DNA of 64,000 nucleotides, from assembly GCF_000017265.1 (NCBI RefSeq), contig NC_011144.1, positions 930,001 through 994,000 of the forward strand. Reading direction: 5' to 3'. This DNA comes from Phenylobacterium zucineum HLK1 (lineage in GTDB: Bacteria > Pseudomonadota > Alphaproteobacteria > Caulobacterales > Caulobacteraceae). The notes under the pieces were generated by a model. It did no database searches, was not told where the DNA came from, and worked only from the letters and a program-made list of their open reading frames with translations. This document shows positions 8,134-16,761 of the stretch, piece by piece. The position numbers and the translations under genes are program-made. Position 1 is the first letter of the stretch, and every line of letters begins with the position of its first letter.

Positions 8134-9468
8134 CTAGGGGGCGGTGTCGAGCGAGGCGAGGGCGCGCGGGGCTTCCCCACCGCCGGCCTCGAGCAGGCGC
8201 TGGATGCGCGCCTTCTGGGCCTTGAAGCGGGCGAGCTCGGCGCCGGCCAGCACGGTGCCCTGCGGCACCTTCGCGCCGACAGGGTTCACCCGCCGGCCGT
8301 TCAGCCACACCTCGTAGTGCAGGTGCGGACCGGTGGAGAGGCCGGTCGAGCCGACGTAGCCGACCACCTGGCCCTGGCGGACGCGCACGCCCGGGCGGAC
8401 CCCCTTGGCGTAGCGCGAGAGGTGGGCGTAGCCGGTGGACCAGCCGCCCGAGTGCTTGATCTGCAGCCAGTTGCCGTAGCCGCCCCAGCGGCTCGCGCGG
8501 CTGACGACGCCGTCGCCGGCGGCCAGGATCGGCGTGCCGTGGCCCGCCCCGAAGTCCACGCCCTGGTGGGCTCGGGCGTAGCCCAGCACCGGGTGCCGCC
8601 GCAGGCCGAACCGCGAGGTCATGCGCGCGCCGTCGACGGGCGTGCGCAGCAGGAAGCCTTTGATGTTCTTGCCGGTCTCGTCGAAGTACTCGACGTCGCC
8701 GTCACCGCGTTCGAAGCGGTAGAATTTCACGCCGTGCAGCTCGGCGTACTCGAGGTCGCCGGTGTCCACGGTGCGGCCGCTCTCGGTGACCTTGCGCCCG
8801 AACACCAGCTTGAAGTCGTCGCCGGGCTGGATGTCGCGCTGGAAGTCGATCTTGTGGGCGAACAGCTTGGAGACCTGGGCCACGATCTCGGGCGTGGCGC
8901 CCAGCTTGGCGGCGCTCTCGTAGAGCGAGCCGCGGATCTCGCCGTCGGCGACGGTGGTCTCCTCGGTGATCGCCTCTTCCAGCGAGCGCAGGCGCAGCGC
9001 GCCGTCGAAGGTGCGCGAGAGGGTCAGCGCGCTGGCCGGGCCGGTGCGCAGCGACAGGCCGATCAGCCGGGCGTGGCCGCGTTCGGCGCGGGGACGGGCG
9101 ACGGCGGCGTCGAACGCCATGCCGGCCTTGATGTGGACGGTGTCCATGGCCTGGCCCAGGGCAGCGACCGCCTGCCGGGCCTCGTCGGGCGCGACGCCGG
9201 CCCGCTGGACGGCCTCTTCCAGGGTCTCGCCGCGGAGGACCTTGACCGGGACGTTCTCGGGCCGGCTCCAGCCGGGCTCGATCTCGGCCTGGGTGAAGGC
9301 GGCGTGCTGGAGCGCGGCCACCGCCTCAGGCGCCAGCGGCGGCGCGGAGGGCGCGCCGGTGGTGTCCGTCATCTTCCAGGCGGCGAAGAGGGCGATCAGC
9401 GCCCCTCCGCCCGCAAGCACGCGCGGTGCGATCCGGAACGAGAAACGTCGCGGGTCGAATTCTGCCAT
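8134..9468 (-). CDS. M23 (LytM-type) peptidase, membrane anchored
   Basis: The 444-aa protein has an N-terminal transmembrane anchor (VLAGGGALIALFAAW). The middle region is of the OapA/Csd3-like type found before LytM domains. The C-terminal M23 domain has intact zinc residues in HQGVDFGAG and HLHYEVW, so it should be an active peptidoglycan endopeptidase rather than a degenerate LytM factor. Such proteins cut peptide cross-links during cell growth or division. It is a single gene with no obvious operon partner. Confidence 0.9.
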   Translation of the reverse strand: MAEFDPRRFSFRIAPRVLAGGGALIALFAAWKMTDTTGAPSAPPLAPEAVAALQHAAFTQAEIEPGWSRPENVPVKVLRGETLEEAVQRAGVAPDEARQAVAALGQAMDTVHIKAGMAFDAAVARPRAERGHARLIGLSLRTGPASALTLSRTFDGALRLRSLEEAITEETTVADGEIRGSLYESAAKLGATPEIVAQVSKLFAHKIDFQRDIQPGDDFKLVFGRKVTESGRTVDTGDLEYAELHGVKFYRFERGDGDVEYFDETGKNIKGFLLRTPVDGARMTSRFGLRRHPVLGYARAHQGVDFGAGHGTPILAAGDGVVSRASRWGGYGNWLQIKHSGGWSTGYAHLSRYAKGVRPGVRVRQGQVVGYVGSTGLSTGPHLHYEVWLNGRRVNPVGAKVPQGTVLAGAELARFKAQKARIQRLLEAGGGEAPRALASLDTAP

Positions 9469-9639
9469 TACGCCCCCGTACTAGCCGCGCTTGGTTAAGC
9501 GATCGGCTACGCAAAGCCAAATTTTCAGTGTCCCCCGCCCTGCAGAGCCTCTGATGGGCCCGCTCCCCCCGCGGAAGATGCCCGGAATGGCGGCGCTGCG
9601 CCCCCGGTCGAATTGTCACGGACGTCTAGATCGACCTCT

Positions 9640-9990
9640 CTAGAGCAGACCCAGGACCAGTTCCGCGGGCCGGCACAGGGCCGCGCCCTTGGAGGTCGTC
9701 ACGATAGGGCGATTCACCAGGATCGGCTCGATGATCATCGCCGCGATCAAGGCGTCTTCCGAGGCGGCCGGATCGGTCAGGCCCAGTTCCTCGGCGTTGG
9801 TGCCGCGGACGCGCAGGATGTCGTGCGCCGAAGCGTCCATGCGCTTCAGGAGGTCCTTGAGCTGGTCCTTGGTCCAGCCCTCCTTCAGGTACTCCACGAC
9901 CTTCGGCTCGATCCCCTTCTCGCGCAGCAGGGCCAGCGTGTTGCGCGAGGTCCCGCAGGCGGGGTTGTGATAGATGACGACGTCGCTCAT
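9640..9990 (-). CDS. arsC: Arsenate reductase (glutaredoxin type)
   Basis: The 116-aa protein has YHNPACGTSRNTLALL, where the cysteine of the CGTSRNT motif is the catalytic residue. The substrate arginines are expected in ILVNRPIV and LCRPAELVL, both present. The length fits a short ArsC/Spx-like member. No arsR or arsB is nearby, so a general role or an orphan arsenate reductase is possible. The start at 9990 is the first ATG in the frame. Confidence 0.85.
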   Translation of the reverse strand: MSDVVIYHNPACGTSRNTLALLREKGIEPKVVEYLKEGWTKDQLKDLLKRMDASAHDILRVRGTNAEELGLTDPAASEDALIAAMIIEPILVNRPIVTTSKGAALCRPAELVLGLL

Positions 9991-10013
9991 GGCTCCCCGA
10001 TAGAGGCTCGTGC

Positions 10014-12398
10014 TCACCAAGTGAAGCGCCGCGTGCCCGTCACGACCGTGGAATCCGAGGTGTGGAAGGCCATGACGTCGGCGGGGCGCGGGGGCGGCGG
10101 CCGCACGCCCGCCGGCCAGCGCTCCAGCGTCGCCGCGTAGCGCACCTCGAGGCCGCCGGGCGCGGCAGGGCGCAGGACCAGCTCCACGCCGGACGGCTCG
10201 GCCTCCCACCACACCTTCGTCCAGCGGCCGGGCTTCAGCTCCAGCGGCCGGGCGACGCCGCCGACCTGCTCGATCCGCGCCGCGACGCTGGGCCGGATCT
10301 GCAGCGCGAGCTGGCGGGCGCCGGGCGGGGGTGCGGCCCTCAGGCTGACCCGCCCGTCCGGCAGCGGCGTGACGGTGATCTGCGGCGGCGCCTCGGCGAC
10401 CATGCGGGCGGGGGCGGCCTGCGCAGGCTGGCGCTGCATCCAGTGTTCGCGCCGCACGATCTCGCCGCCGTCGGCCCGCAACACCTGCCGCGCCCAGGGA
10501 CCGGCGGGGGCCAGGCTGGTCCGCCAGGCGCTGCCGGCGTCCTGGTCCACGTGATAGACGACGTAGCTGAGCTGAGGGTGGCGCGCGCTCCAAGGAGCGT
10601 CGAAGCGGACCACCGCCACCAGCACGGCGCCCGCCACGAGCAGCAGCGGCCCCAGCAGCCGGGCCGGCGGCGCGCCCTCGGCGGGCTGGGCCAGGGGCCA
10701 GAGGGCCAGCGCCGCCATCAGCACCGGCATCGCCTGCAGGGCCATCAGGTCGAGGCTGAGGTAGGCGGCGTGGGCGTAGCCGGCCGCGAACCCGAGGGTC
10801 AGGGCGGCCAGCAGCGCCAGGACGGCGAGGGCCGCGGGGCCGCGCCGGGCGGCCATGTCGGTGGCCGCGGCGCCCACGGCGGCGGCCAGGAGGGGCCAGG
10901 CGACCACATAGGCGGTGGTCGGAGCCGCAACCTGCAGGAAGGCCGCCAGGGCCAGGCCCGTCAGCAGCACGCCGGTCCAGGCGCCGGGGCGCGCCGACGC
11001 CCGCCAGTACGCGAAGAGCCCGATGGCGCCGGCCGCGAGGCCGAGACCCAGGGTGAGATAGTCCTGGCGGTCCAGCAGGAAGGCGACGATCCCGGCCGCG
11101 GCCGGCAGGGCCGCGACCATCCGCCGCCCGCGGGACGCGGTGGCGGCGGCGAGCAGCAGGAAGCCCAGGGCGAGCACCAGCACCGCGGCCTCCCAGCGGA
11201 CCGCCTGGGCCAGCAGCCACATCTGCTCGAAGTGGCCCGCGCCGGCGCCGGTCGCCTTACGCGCAAGGGTCAGCACGGCGGCGGCCCCCAGGACGGCGAA
11301 CAGGAGCGCCGCCGCGCCGCGGGCCGCGTCCCAGGCGGACAGGCCGTCCGTCCGCCGCGCCCGAAGCACGCCCAGGGCGATCAGCGCGGCCGCCGCCACC
11401 AGGACCAGCCAGCCGGCCCAGGTCGGATAGGCGATCAGGACGCCGCCCGGGACCTGGCTGTAGACCTGGTCGGGGCCGGGTTCGGGCAGGGCCTGGGCGA
11501 AGGCGGTCGCCAGGGTGACGGCCAGGGCCTGGTCGCCCAGGTGCTGCAGGGAGCCCTTGTCGAGGTTGGCCGGCGTGGAGGTCGCCGAGTGGTAGTCGAA
11601 CTGCCGGCCGATGAAGGCCAGGTTCACCCCCGGCAGCCCGGCGTCCTTCGGCAGGGTGAAGTCGGTGCCGTTCGGCATGTGCTCGTAGACGAAGGTGGAC
11701 AGCGAGGCCGCCGCCGGCTCGGCCACGGCGCGGCGGTAGAGGGCGATCGTCTGGCCGTTGCCGGTCCCGGTCTCGAACATCTGCGCCCGGCCGGCGCCGC
11801 CGCGCGCCTCCATGTTGACGACGAAGCCGATGCGCGCGGCCATGGGATCTCGCCGGAAGAAGGCTTCGGCGCCGAGCAGGCCCGACTCCTCGCCGTCGGT
11901 GATCAGCAGGACCACGTCGCGGGCCGGGACGCCGCGGGCGCGGATCGCGCGGACGATCTCCAGGGCCGCCGCCACGCCCGAGGCGTCGTCCGCCGCGCCG
12001 GGTGAACCGGGCACGCTGTCGTAGTGGGCCATCACCGCCACGGCGGACGCGCCGCGGTCGCGGCCCGGCAGGACGCCGACGATGTTCTCGATCGTTCCGC
12101 CGCCGATCGCCAGGTCGCCCCGCACCTTCCGGTCGAAGAGGCCGGGACCGCGACGGATCTCCGTTTCCAGTCCCAGGGCGCGCATCCGGGCGACGATGTG
12201 GTCCCGCACGCGGCGGTTCTCGGCCGAGCCCATGGGGTGGGGGCGGGCGGCGATGACCCCGACATCGGCCATGGCCCTGGCGGCGGAGAACCGGGCGGGC
12301 GGCGCGTCGGCGGGACGGGGCTCGGGCGTGCGCTCGGACAGCCAGGCGATCCAGCCGCCCGCCACCAGCGCCAGGATCAGCGCGATCATCCTGCCCAC
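10014..12398 (-). CDS. Membrane M28 family metallopeptidase
   Basis: The 794-aa protein has an N-terminal membrane helix and an M28 zinc aminopeptidase domain. The metal ligands are visible in order: AHYDS, GAADDASG, TDGEESG, VNMEARG and FDYHSATST. About eight hydrophobic segments follow from ~residue 325 to 600, and a C-terminal extracytoplasmic domain ends the protein. This architecture resembles the large membrane M28 peptidases of the yeast Pff1/ER type. It probably acts on periplasmic peptides. It is 23 bp upstream of arsC, so the two could be in one transcript. Confidence 0.85.
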   Translation of the reverse strand: MGRMIALILALVAGGWIAWLSERTPEPRPADAPPARFSAARAMADVGVIAARPHPMGSAENRRVRDHIVARMRALGLETEIRRGPGLFDRKVRGDLAIGGGTIENIVGVLPGRDRGASAVAVMAHYDSVPGSPGAADDASGVAAALEIVRAIRARGVPARDVVLLITDGEESGLLGAEAFFRRDPMAARIGFVVNMEARGGAGRAQMFETGTGNGQTIALYRRAVAEPAAASLSTFVYEHMPNGTDFTLPKDAGLPGVNLAFIGRQFDYHSATSTPANLDKGSLQHLGDQALAVTLATAFAQALPEPGPDQVYSQVPGGVLIAYPTWAGWLVLVAAAALIALGVLRARRTDGLSAWDAARGAAALLFAVLGAAAVLTLARKATGAGAGHFEQMWLLAQAVRWEAAVLVLALGFLLLAAATASRGRRMVAALPAAAGIVAFLLDRQDYLTLGLGLAAGAIGLFAYWRASARPGAWTGVLLTGLALAAFLQVAAPTTAYVVAWPLLAAAVGAAATDMAARRGPAALAVLALLAALTLGFAAGYAHAAYLSLDLMALQAMPVLMAALALWPLAQPAEGAPPARLLGPLLLVAGAVLVAVVRFDAPWSARHPQLSYVVYHVDQDAGSAWRTSLAPAGPWARQVLRADGGEIVRREHWMQRQPAQAAPARMVAEAPPQITVTPLPDGRVSLRAAPPPGARQLALQIRPSVAARIEQVGGVARPLELKPGRWTKVWWEAEPSGVELVLRPAAPGGLEVRYAATLERWPAGVRPPPPRPADVMAFHTSDSTVVTGTRRFTW

Positions 12399-12442
12399 GG
12401 CCGTCTCCCCCGATCCCTTTTCGGCAGGCTAGCCCGGCGGCG

Positions 12443-12480
12443 CGCAAACGAAAACGCCCGCCGGTGAGGGCGGGCGTTCC
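12443..12480 (-). terminator. Rho-independent terminator of ctrA
   Basis: A perfect 10-bp stem (AACGCCCGCC at 12453-12462 with its complement at 12469-12478) is followed on the minus strand by TTTTCGTTT. It lies 22 bp past the ctrA stop codon and directly before the start region of the minus-strand M28 gene, so it ends the ctrA transcript. Confidence 0.85.
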
Positions 12481-12502
12481 GTGACTCTCCTCGAACTGAA
12501 CC

Positions 12503-13198
12503 TTAGGCGGCGATCACGCCTTCCTGCGGGTCGCGCAGGACGTAGCCGCGGCCCCACACCGTCTCGATGTGGTGCTTGCCGTCGGCGGCGGCGGCCAGCT
12601 TCTTGCGCAGCTTGCAGATGAACACGTCGATGATCTTCAGCTCGGGCTCGTCCATGCCGCCGTAGAGGTGGTTCAGGAACATCTCCTTGGTCAGGGTCGT
12701 GCCCTTCCGCAGGGAGAGGAGCTCCAGCATCTGGTATTCCTTGCCGGTCAGGTGGACGCGGATGCCGTTCACCTCGACCGTCTTGGCGTCCAGGTTGACC
12801 GTGATGTCGCCGGTCTTGATGACCGACTGCGCGTGGCCCTTCGAGCGGCGGACCACGGCGTGGATGCGGGCGACCAGCTCGTCCTTGTGGAACGGCTTGG
12901 TCATGTAGTCGTCGGCGCCGCCCGTGAAGGTCTTCACCTTCGTCTCGATCTCGGCGGTGCCCGACAGGATCATGATCGGGGTGTTGATCTTGCCGACCCG
13001 CAGCGTGCGCAGCACGTCCATGCCGCTCATGTCCGGCAGGTTCAGGTCCAGCAGGATCAGGTCGTAGTCGTAGATTTTGCCGAGATCGACGCCTTCCTCA
13101 CCGAGATCGGTGGTGTAGACGTTGAAGCCTTCGGACTTCAGCATCAGCTCGATGCTTTGCGCGGTCGCGCTGTCGTCCTCGATCAACAGTACGCGCAT
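12503..13198 (-). CDS. ctrA: Cell-cycle master regulator CtrA
   Basis: This is a 231-aa response regulator with the phosphoacceptor Asp51 in [13 protein letters not shown], acidic pocket IEDD and a conserved TKPF lysine loop. The C-terminal OmpR-type winged helix contains [12 protein letters not shown] and [11 protein letters not shown]. The protein ends GVIAA; a terminal Ala-Ala is the ClpXP degradation signal in Caulobacter CtrA. CtrA binds TTAA-N7-TTAA sites, controls cell-cycle and flagellar genes and silences the replication origin. Length and motifs fit exactly. Its upstream region holds a GANTC cluster and TTAA motifs. Confidence 0.97.
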   Translation of the reverse strand: MRVLLIEDDSATAQSIELMLKSEGFNVYTTDLGEEGVDLGKIYDYDLILLDLNLPDMSGMDVLRTLRVGKINTPIMILSGTAEIETKVKTFTGGADDYMTKPFHKDELVARIHAVVRRSKGHAQSVIKTGDITVNLDAKTVEVNGIRVHLTGKEYQMLELLSLRKGTTLTKEMFLNHLYGGMDEPELKIIDVFICKLRKKLAAAADGKHHIETVWGRGYVLRDPQEGVIAA

Positions 13199-13480
13199 TC
13201 GCCTCTCCTAACGAGTACCCGCAAACCCCTGCGAATTCACAGAATCCGCCCCGGACCTCACCGGCAATCTTGCCGCCGAGTTAATTTAAGACTGGTTAAT
13301 GGAAACTAGCCCGTCTGACCGAATCGTTAATCTGATTTGAGAATCCGACTCAAGCGCGCGCTTGCGGACCCTCGGTCGCACCCCTGTTGAATCTTTTGTG
13401 ATTGGACACCCCGTCCGAAACAGCGGGCGGAACGGCCCCGCTCGCTCGGGGTTTCTGGCGGGGAAGCTGGACAGAGAACC
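13199..13480. promoter_or_regulatory. ctrA upstream region with GANTC and TTAA motifs
   Basis: This divergent intergenic region contains five GANTC sites (13243-13247, 13321-13325, 13341-13345, 13347-13351, 13389-13393). It also has TTAA half-sites at 13281-13284, 13286-13289, 13296-13299 and 13327-13330. On the ctrA strand the motifs include TTAACC, as in CtrA sites. In Caulobacter ctrA is regulated by CcrM methylation of GANTC and by CtrA itself. The pair 13286/13296 has a 6-bp rather than 7-bp spacer, so the exact sites are uncertain. Confidence 0.6.
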
Positions 13481-13777
13481 ATGGACGAGACGACCGACCC
13501 GAACGCCGCCCCGAGCCTCCGTCAGGGCCGCAGCCCCCGCGAGCACCTGAAGCGCGCCGCCGCCGTGCTGCCGATGGTGCGCCCCGTGGCCCGCTATGTG
13601 CCGAAGAATCCCGCCTTCCTGCTGGGCGCGGCCGCAGTTGGGCTGGGATTCCTGGCCTGGCGCAACCGCGAGCGGATCCGCCGAACGGCCGCGCCGCTGA
13701 TAGAGGACGCCCGCGTGCGCGGGATCGCCCTGGCCCAGCGTCTGCCGCGGCGGCGACAGGACGAGATCGGCGCCTAG
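13481..13777 (+). CDS. Small membrane protein of unknown function
   Basis: The 98-aa protein has a short disordered N-terminus, then the hydrophobic helix FLLGAAAVGLGFLAW followed by RNRERIRRTAAPLIEDAR. The same arrangement (hydrophobic helix, AWRNRE, then PL and basic residues) closes the SDR encoded immediately downstream. This suggests a shared module. It is transcribed away from ctrA, and its promoter lies in the same region. No family is recognised. Confidence 0.6.
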   Translation: MDETTDPNAAPSLRQGRSPREHLKRAAAVLPMVRPVARYVPKNPAFLLGAAAVGLGFLAWRNRERIRRTAAPLIEDARVRGIALAQRLPRRRQDEIGA

Positions 13778-13840
13778 CGGGGAACAGGCGCCGCGCGCTC
13801 CCTGTTGAGGACCTGAATCCTCAGACATCCGGAGCCCCCC

Positions 13841-14941
13841 ATGCGCGCCAAGCTGAAGCCGCTCGACCAGCAGGTCATCGTCATCACCGGCGCGAGCTCG
13901 GGGATCGGCCTCGCGACCGCTCGGGCCGCGGCCCAGGCCGGCGCCGCCGTGGTCCTGGCCGCCCGCAACGAAGAGGCCCTGCTGCAGATCTGCGCCGAAC
14001 TCGAGGCGGACGGCGGCCGCGCCCACTTCGTGGTGGCGGACGTCGGGGAGGCCGAGGACGTCGCGCGGATCGCGCGCGAGGCGGCGGCGCGGTTCGGCGG
14101 CTTCGACACCTGGGTGAACGACGCCGGCGTCGGCATCTACGGCGACAGCCTGGAGATCCCCGTCGAGGACCACGAGCGCCTGTTCCGCACCAACTACTTC
14201 GGCGTGGTCAACGGCTCGGTCGAAGCCGCCCGCCACCTGAAGGACCGCCCCGGCGGCGGGGCGATCATCAACGTCGGCTCGATCGTCTCGGACATGGCCT
14301 CGCCGCTGATGGGTCCGTACGTGGCCTCGAAGCATGCGGTGAAGGGCTTCACCGACTGCCTGCGGATGGACCTGCAACGCCAGGGCGCGCCGGTGCAGGT
14401 GACGCTGATCAAGCCCGCCAGCATCGGCACGCCGTTCCCCGAGCACGCCCGCAACCTGATGGAGGAGCCCGCCCGCGTGCCGCCGCCGGTCTATGCGCCC
14501 GAGGTGGTGGCCGGCGCGATCCTGCACGCGGCCCGGCGGCATGTGCGCGAGCTCACCGTCGGCGGCGCCGGCCGGCAGCTCGTCCTGGCGCAGGCGATGG
14601 CGCCGTCCCTGACCGACAGGGTCTACGCCGCGGTCATGCCGCCGCTGTCGCGCCGCAAGGGCGAGAAGGCGCAGGACGACAGCCTCTACTCGCCCTCGGC
14701 GGACGGCCAGGCCCGAACGGACGCCTACGGCAGCCGGCCGTTCTCGGTCTACACCGAGGCGCACAAGCGGCCGGGGCTGGTGCTGGGCGCGGCGATCCTG
14801 GGGCTGGCGGCGGCGCTCGCCTGGCGCAACCGCGAGACCCTGCAGCGGCAGGCCGGTCCCCTGGTCCAGCGCGGCCGCGAGCGCCTGCCCTGGACGCGGG
14901 CCACGGGCACGCCCGCCGGCCTGCAGACCACCCTGCACTAG
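13841..14941 (+). CDS. Short-chain dehydrogenase with C-terminal membrane tail
   Basis: A 366-aa SDR. The NAD(P) site is VIVITGASSGIGLATARAAA, the NAG motif appears as NDAGVG, and the active site is YVASK (Tyr and Lys) after a serine-rich strand. Classical SDR proteins are ~250 aa. Here ~100 extra residues follow, ending with VLGAAILGLAAALAWRNRET, a hydrophobic helix. Membrane association is likely. The substrate is unknown. It follows the 98-aa protein by 63 bp and precedes fliI. Confidence 0.85.
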   Translation: MRAKLKPLDQQVIVITGASSGIGLATARAAAQAGAAVVLAARNEEALLQICAELEADGGRAHFVVADVGEAEDVARIAREAAARFGGFDTWVNDAGVGIYGDSLEIPVEDHERLFRTNYFGVVNGSVEAARHLKDRPGGGAIINVGSIVSDMASPLMGPYVASKHAVKGFTDCLRMDLQRQGAPVQVTLIKPASIGTPFPEHARNLMEEPARVPPPVYAPEVVAGAILHAARRHVRELTVGGAGRQLVLAQAMAPSLTDRVYAAVMPPLSRRKGEKAQDDSLYSPSADGQARTDAYGSRPFSVYTEAHKRPGLVLGAAILGLAAALAWRNRETLQRQAGPLVQRGRERLPWTRATGTPAGLQTTLH

Positions 14942-14949
14942 GCAAAATC

Positions 14950-14965
14950 TTCACCCCCTCTTAAC
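14950..14965 (+). promoter_or_regulatory. Candidate CtrA-binding site upstream of fliI
   Basis: TTCA-N7-TTAAC lies 42 bp before the fliI start and differs by one base from the CtrA consensus TTAA-N7-TTAAC. CtrA is known to activate class II flagellar operons in Caulobacter. The call rests on a single imperfect match. Confidence 0.4.
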
Positions 14966-15007
14966 GGCGAAGCGCCGACTCTCGGCGCCGTTGGCTGAGG
15001 GGCGTTC

Positions 15008-16357
15008 GTGCAGAGTCTTGTCGCCGCCGTGGAGCGGCTCGATCCCCTGACCGTGTCCGGGCGCGTGGCGGCCGTGAACGGCCTCCTGATCGAGGCCCGC
15101 GGGGGGCTGACCCGCCTGGCCGTCGGCGCCCGGGCCGAGATCGCCCGCTTCGGACACGATCCGCTGGCCGCCGAGGTGGTGGGCTTCCGCGACACCCGCG
15201 CGCTGCTGATGCCCTTCGGTCCGGTGGAGGGCGTCGCCCCCGGCGCCGAGATCCGCATCGAGCCCCAGGGCTCGGCCGTGCGCCCGACGCGCGCCTGGCT
15301 GGGCCGCACCGTCGACGCCTTCGGCAATCCCATCGACGGCAAGGGGCCGCTGCCGCAGGGACTGGCCAGCTATCCGCTGCGCGCCCCCCCGCCGGCCGCG
15401 CACGCCCGCGCCCGGGTGGGCGAGCGGCTGGACCTGGGCGTGCGGGCCATGAACGTCTTCACCACCTGCTGCCGGGGCCAGCGCCTGGGCGTCTTCGCCG
15501 GCTCGGGCGTCGGCAAGTCGGTGCTGCTCTCGATGCTGGCCAAGAACGCCGACTGCGACGCCGTCGTGGTCGGCCTGATCGGCGAGCGGGGGCGCGAGGT
15601 GCGGGAGTTCATCGAGGAGACCCTGGGCGAGGAAGGTCTGAAACGCGCCATCGTCGTGGTCGCCACGTCGGACGAGCCGGCGCTCAAGCGCCGCCAGGCC
15701 GCCTACATGACCATGGCCATCGCCGAGTTCCTGCGCGACCAGGATCTGGAGGTCCTGTGCCTCATGGACAGCGTCACCCGCTTCGCCATGGCCCAGCGCG
15801 AGATCGGCCTGGCCGCCGGCGAGCCGCCGACCACCAAGGGCTACACCCCCACCGTCTTCACCGAGCTGCCCAAGCTGCTGGAGCGCGCCGGCCCCGGGCC
15901 CATCCGGCCCGACGGGACGCGGGCGGGGCCGATCACCGGCCTCTTCACCGTGCTGGTGGACGGCGACGACCACAACGAGCCGATCGCCGATGCGGTGCGC
16001 GGCATCCTCGACGGCCACATCGTGATGGAGCGGGCCATCGCCGAGCGCGGCCGCTTCCCGGCCATCAACGTGCTGAAATCGATCAGCCGGACCATGCCGG
16101 GCTGCCAGCAGCCGCACGAGCGCGAGGTGGTGAAACAGGCCCGCCAGGCGCTGTCGGCCTACGCCAACATGGAGGAGCTGATCCGCATCGGCGCCTACCG
16201 CGCCGGGGCCGATCCGCTGATCGACCGGGCGATCGAGCTCAACCCGTCGCTCGAAGCATTCCTCTCCCAGGACCCGGACGACGCCACCGGGCTGGAGGAG
16301 TCCTTCGCCGGGCTCGCCATGATCCTGGGCCAGGCTGGTGAGGCGGCCGCGGCATGA
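15008..16357 (+). CDS. fliI: Flagellar export ATPase FliI
   Basis: A 449-aa F1-type ATPase. The Walker A motif [15 protein letters not shown] (around residue 170), [13 protein letters not shown] and the Walker B-like [14 protein letters not shown] are intact. It uses ATP to help dissociate chaperone-substrate complexes for the flagellar type III export system. The start is GTG. It overlaps fliJ by the ATGA pattern, so both are co-translated. It lies on the opposite strand to the main flagellar operon of the window. Confidence 0.95.
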   Translation: MQSLVAAVERLDPLTVSGRVAAVNGLLIEARGGLTRLAVGARAEIARFGHDPLAAEVVGFRDTRALLMPFGPVEGVAPGAEIRIEPQGSAVRPTRAWLGRTVDAFGNPIDGKGPLPQGLASYPLRAPPPAAHARARVGERLDLGVRAMNVFTTCCRGQRLGVFAGSGVGKSVLLSMLAKNADCDAVVVGLIGERGREVREFIEETLGEEGLKRAIVVVATSDEPALKRRQAAYMTMAIAEFLRDQDLEVLCLMDSVTRFAMAQREIGLAAGEPPTTKGYTPTVFTELPKLLERAGPGPIRPDGTRAGPITGLFTVLVDGDDHNEPIADAVRGILDGHIVMERAIAERGRFPAINVLKSISRTMPGCQQPHEREVVKQARQALSAYANMEELIRIGAYRAGADPLIDRAIELNPSLEAFLSQDPDDATGLEESFAGLAMILGQAGEAAAA

Positions 16358-16761
16358 GCAACTGGTCCCAGTCGCTGATCAAGCTCGCGTCCTATGAGGT
16401 CGAGGTGCTGCAGAAGCGCCTGGCCGAGGTGGTGGATCGCCGCATGGCCGCCCAGCAGCGCCTCGCGCGCCTGTTCGCCGAGGGCGAGGCCGAGACGGCC
16501 CATGCGGCGAGCGATCCCGACACCGGCCTGAGCCTTTCCGCCTACCTGGACGGGCTGCGGCTGCGGAAGGCGGCGATCCAGGCCGAGATCGAGGTCATCC
16601 TCGCCGAGGAGGCCGGCGCCCGCGATGCGCTCGCCGAGGCCTTCGAGGCTCAGAAGAAGTACGAGCAGGTGGCCGAGTCCGCCCGCCTGCTCGAAGTGAA
16701 GGCGCAGGGCCGCCGCGAGACCGCGGCGCTGGACGAACTCGGCCTGCGCAAGGCCCGCTAG
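16354..16761 (+). CDS. fliJ: Flagellar export protein FliJ
   Basis: This is a 135-aa, almost wholly alpha-helical charged protein ([20 protein letters not shown], then [20 protein letters not shown]), typical of FliJ. FliJ acts like the central stalk of the FliI ATPase ring and escorts chaperones. The sequence is poorly conserved and the name depends on the ATGA overlap with fliI. The stop codon shares CTAG with the convergent RTX gene. Confidence 0.85.
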   Translation: MSNWSQSLIKLASYEVEVLQKRLAEVVDRRMAAQQRLARLFAEGEAETAHAASDPDTGLSLSAYLDGLRLRKAAIQAEIEVILAEEAGARDALAEAFEAQKKYEQVAESARLLEVKAQGRRETAALDELGLRKAR

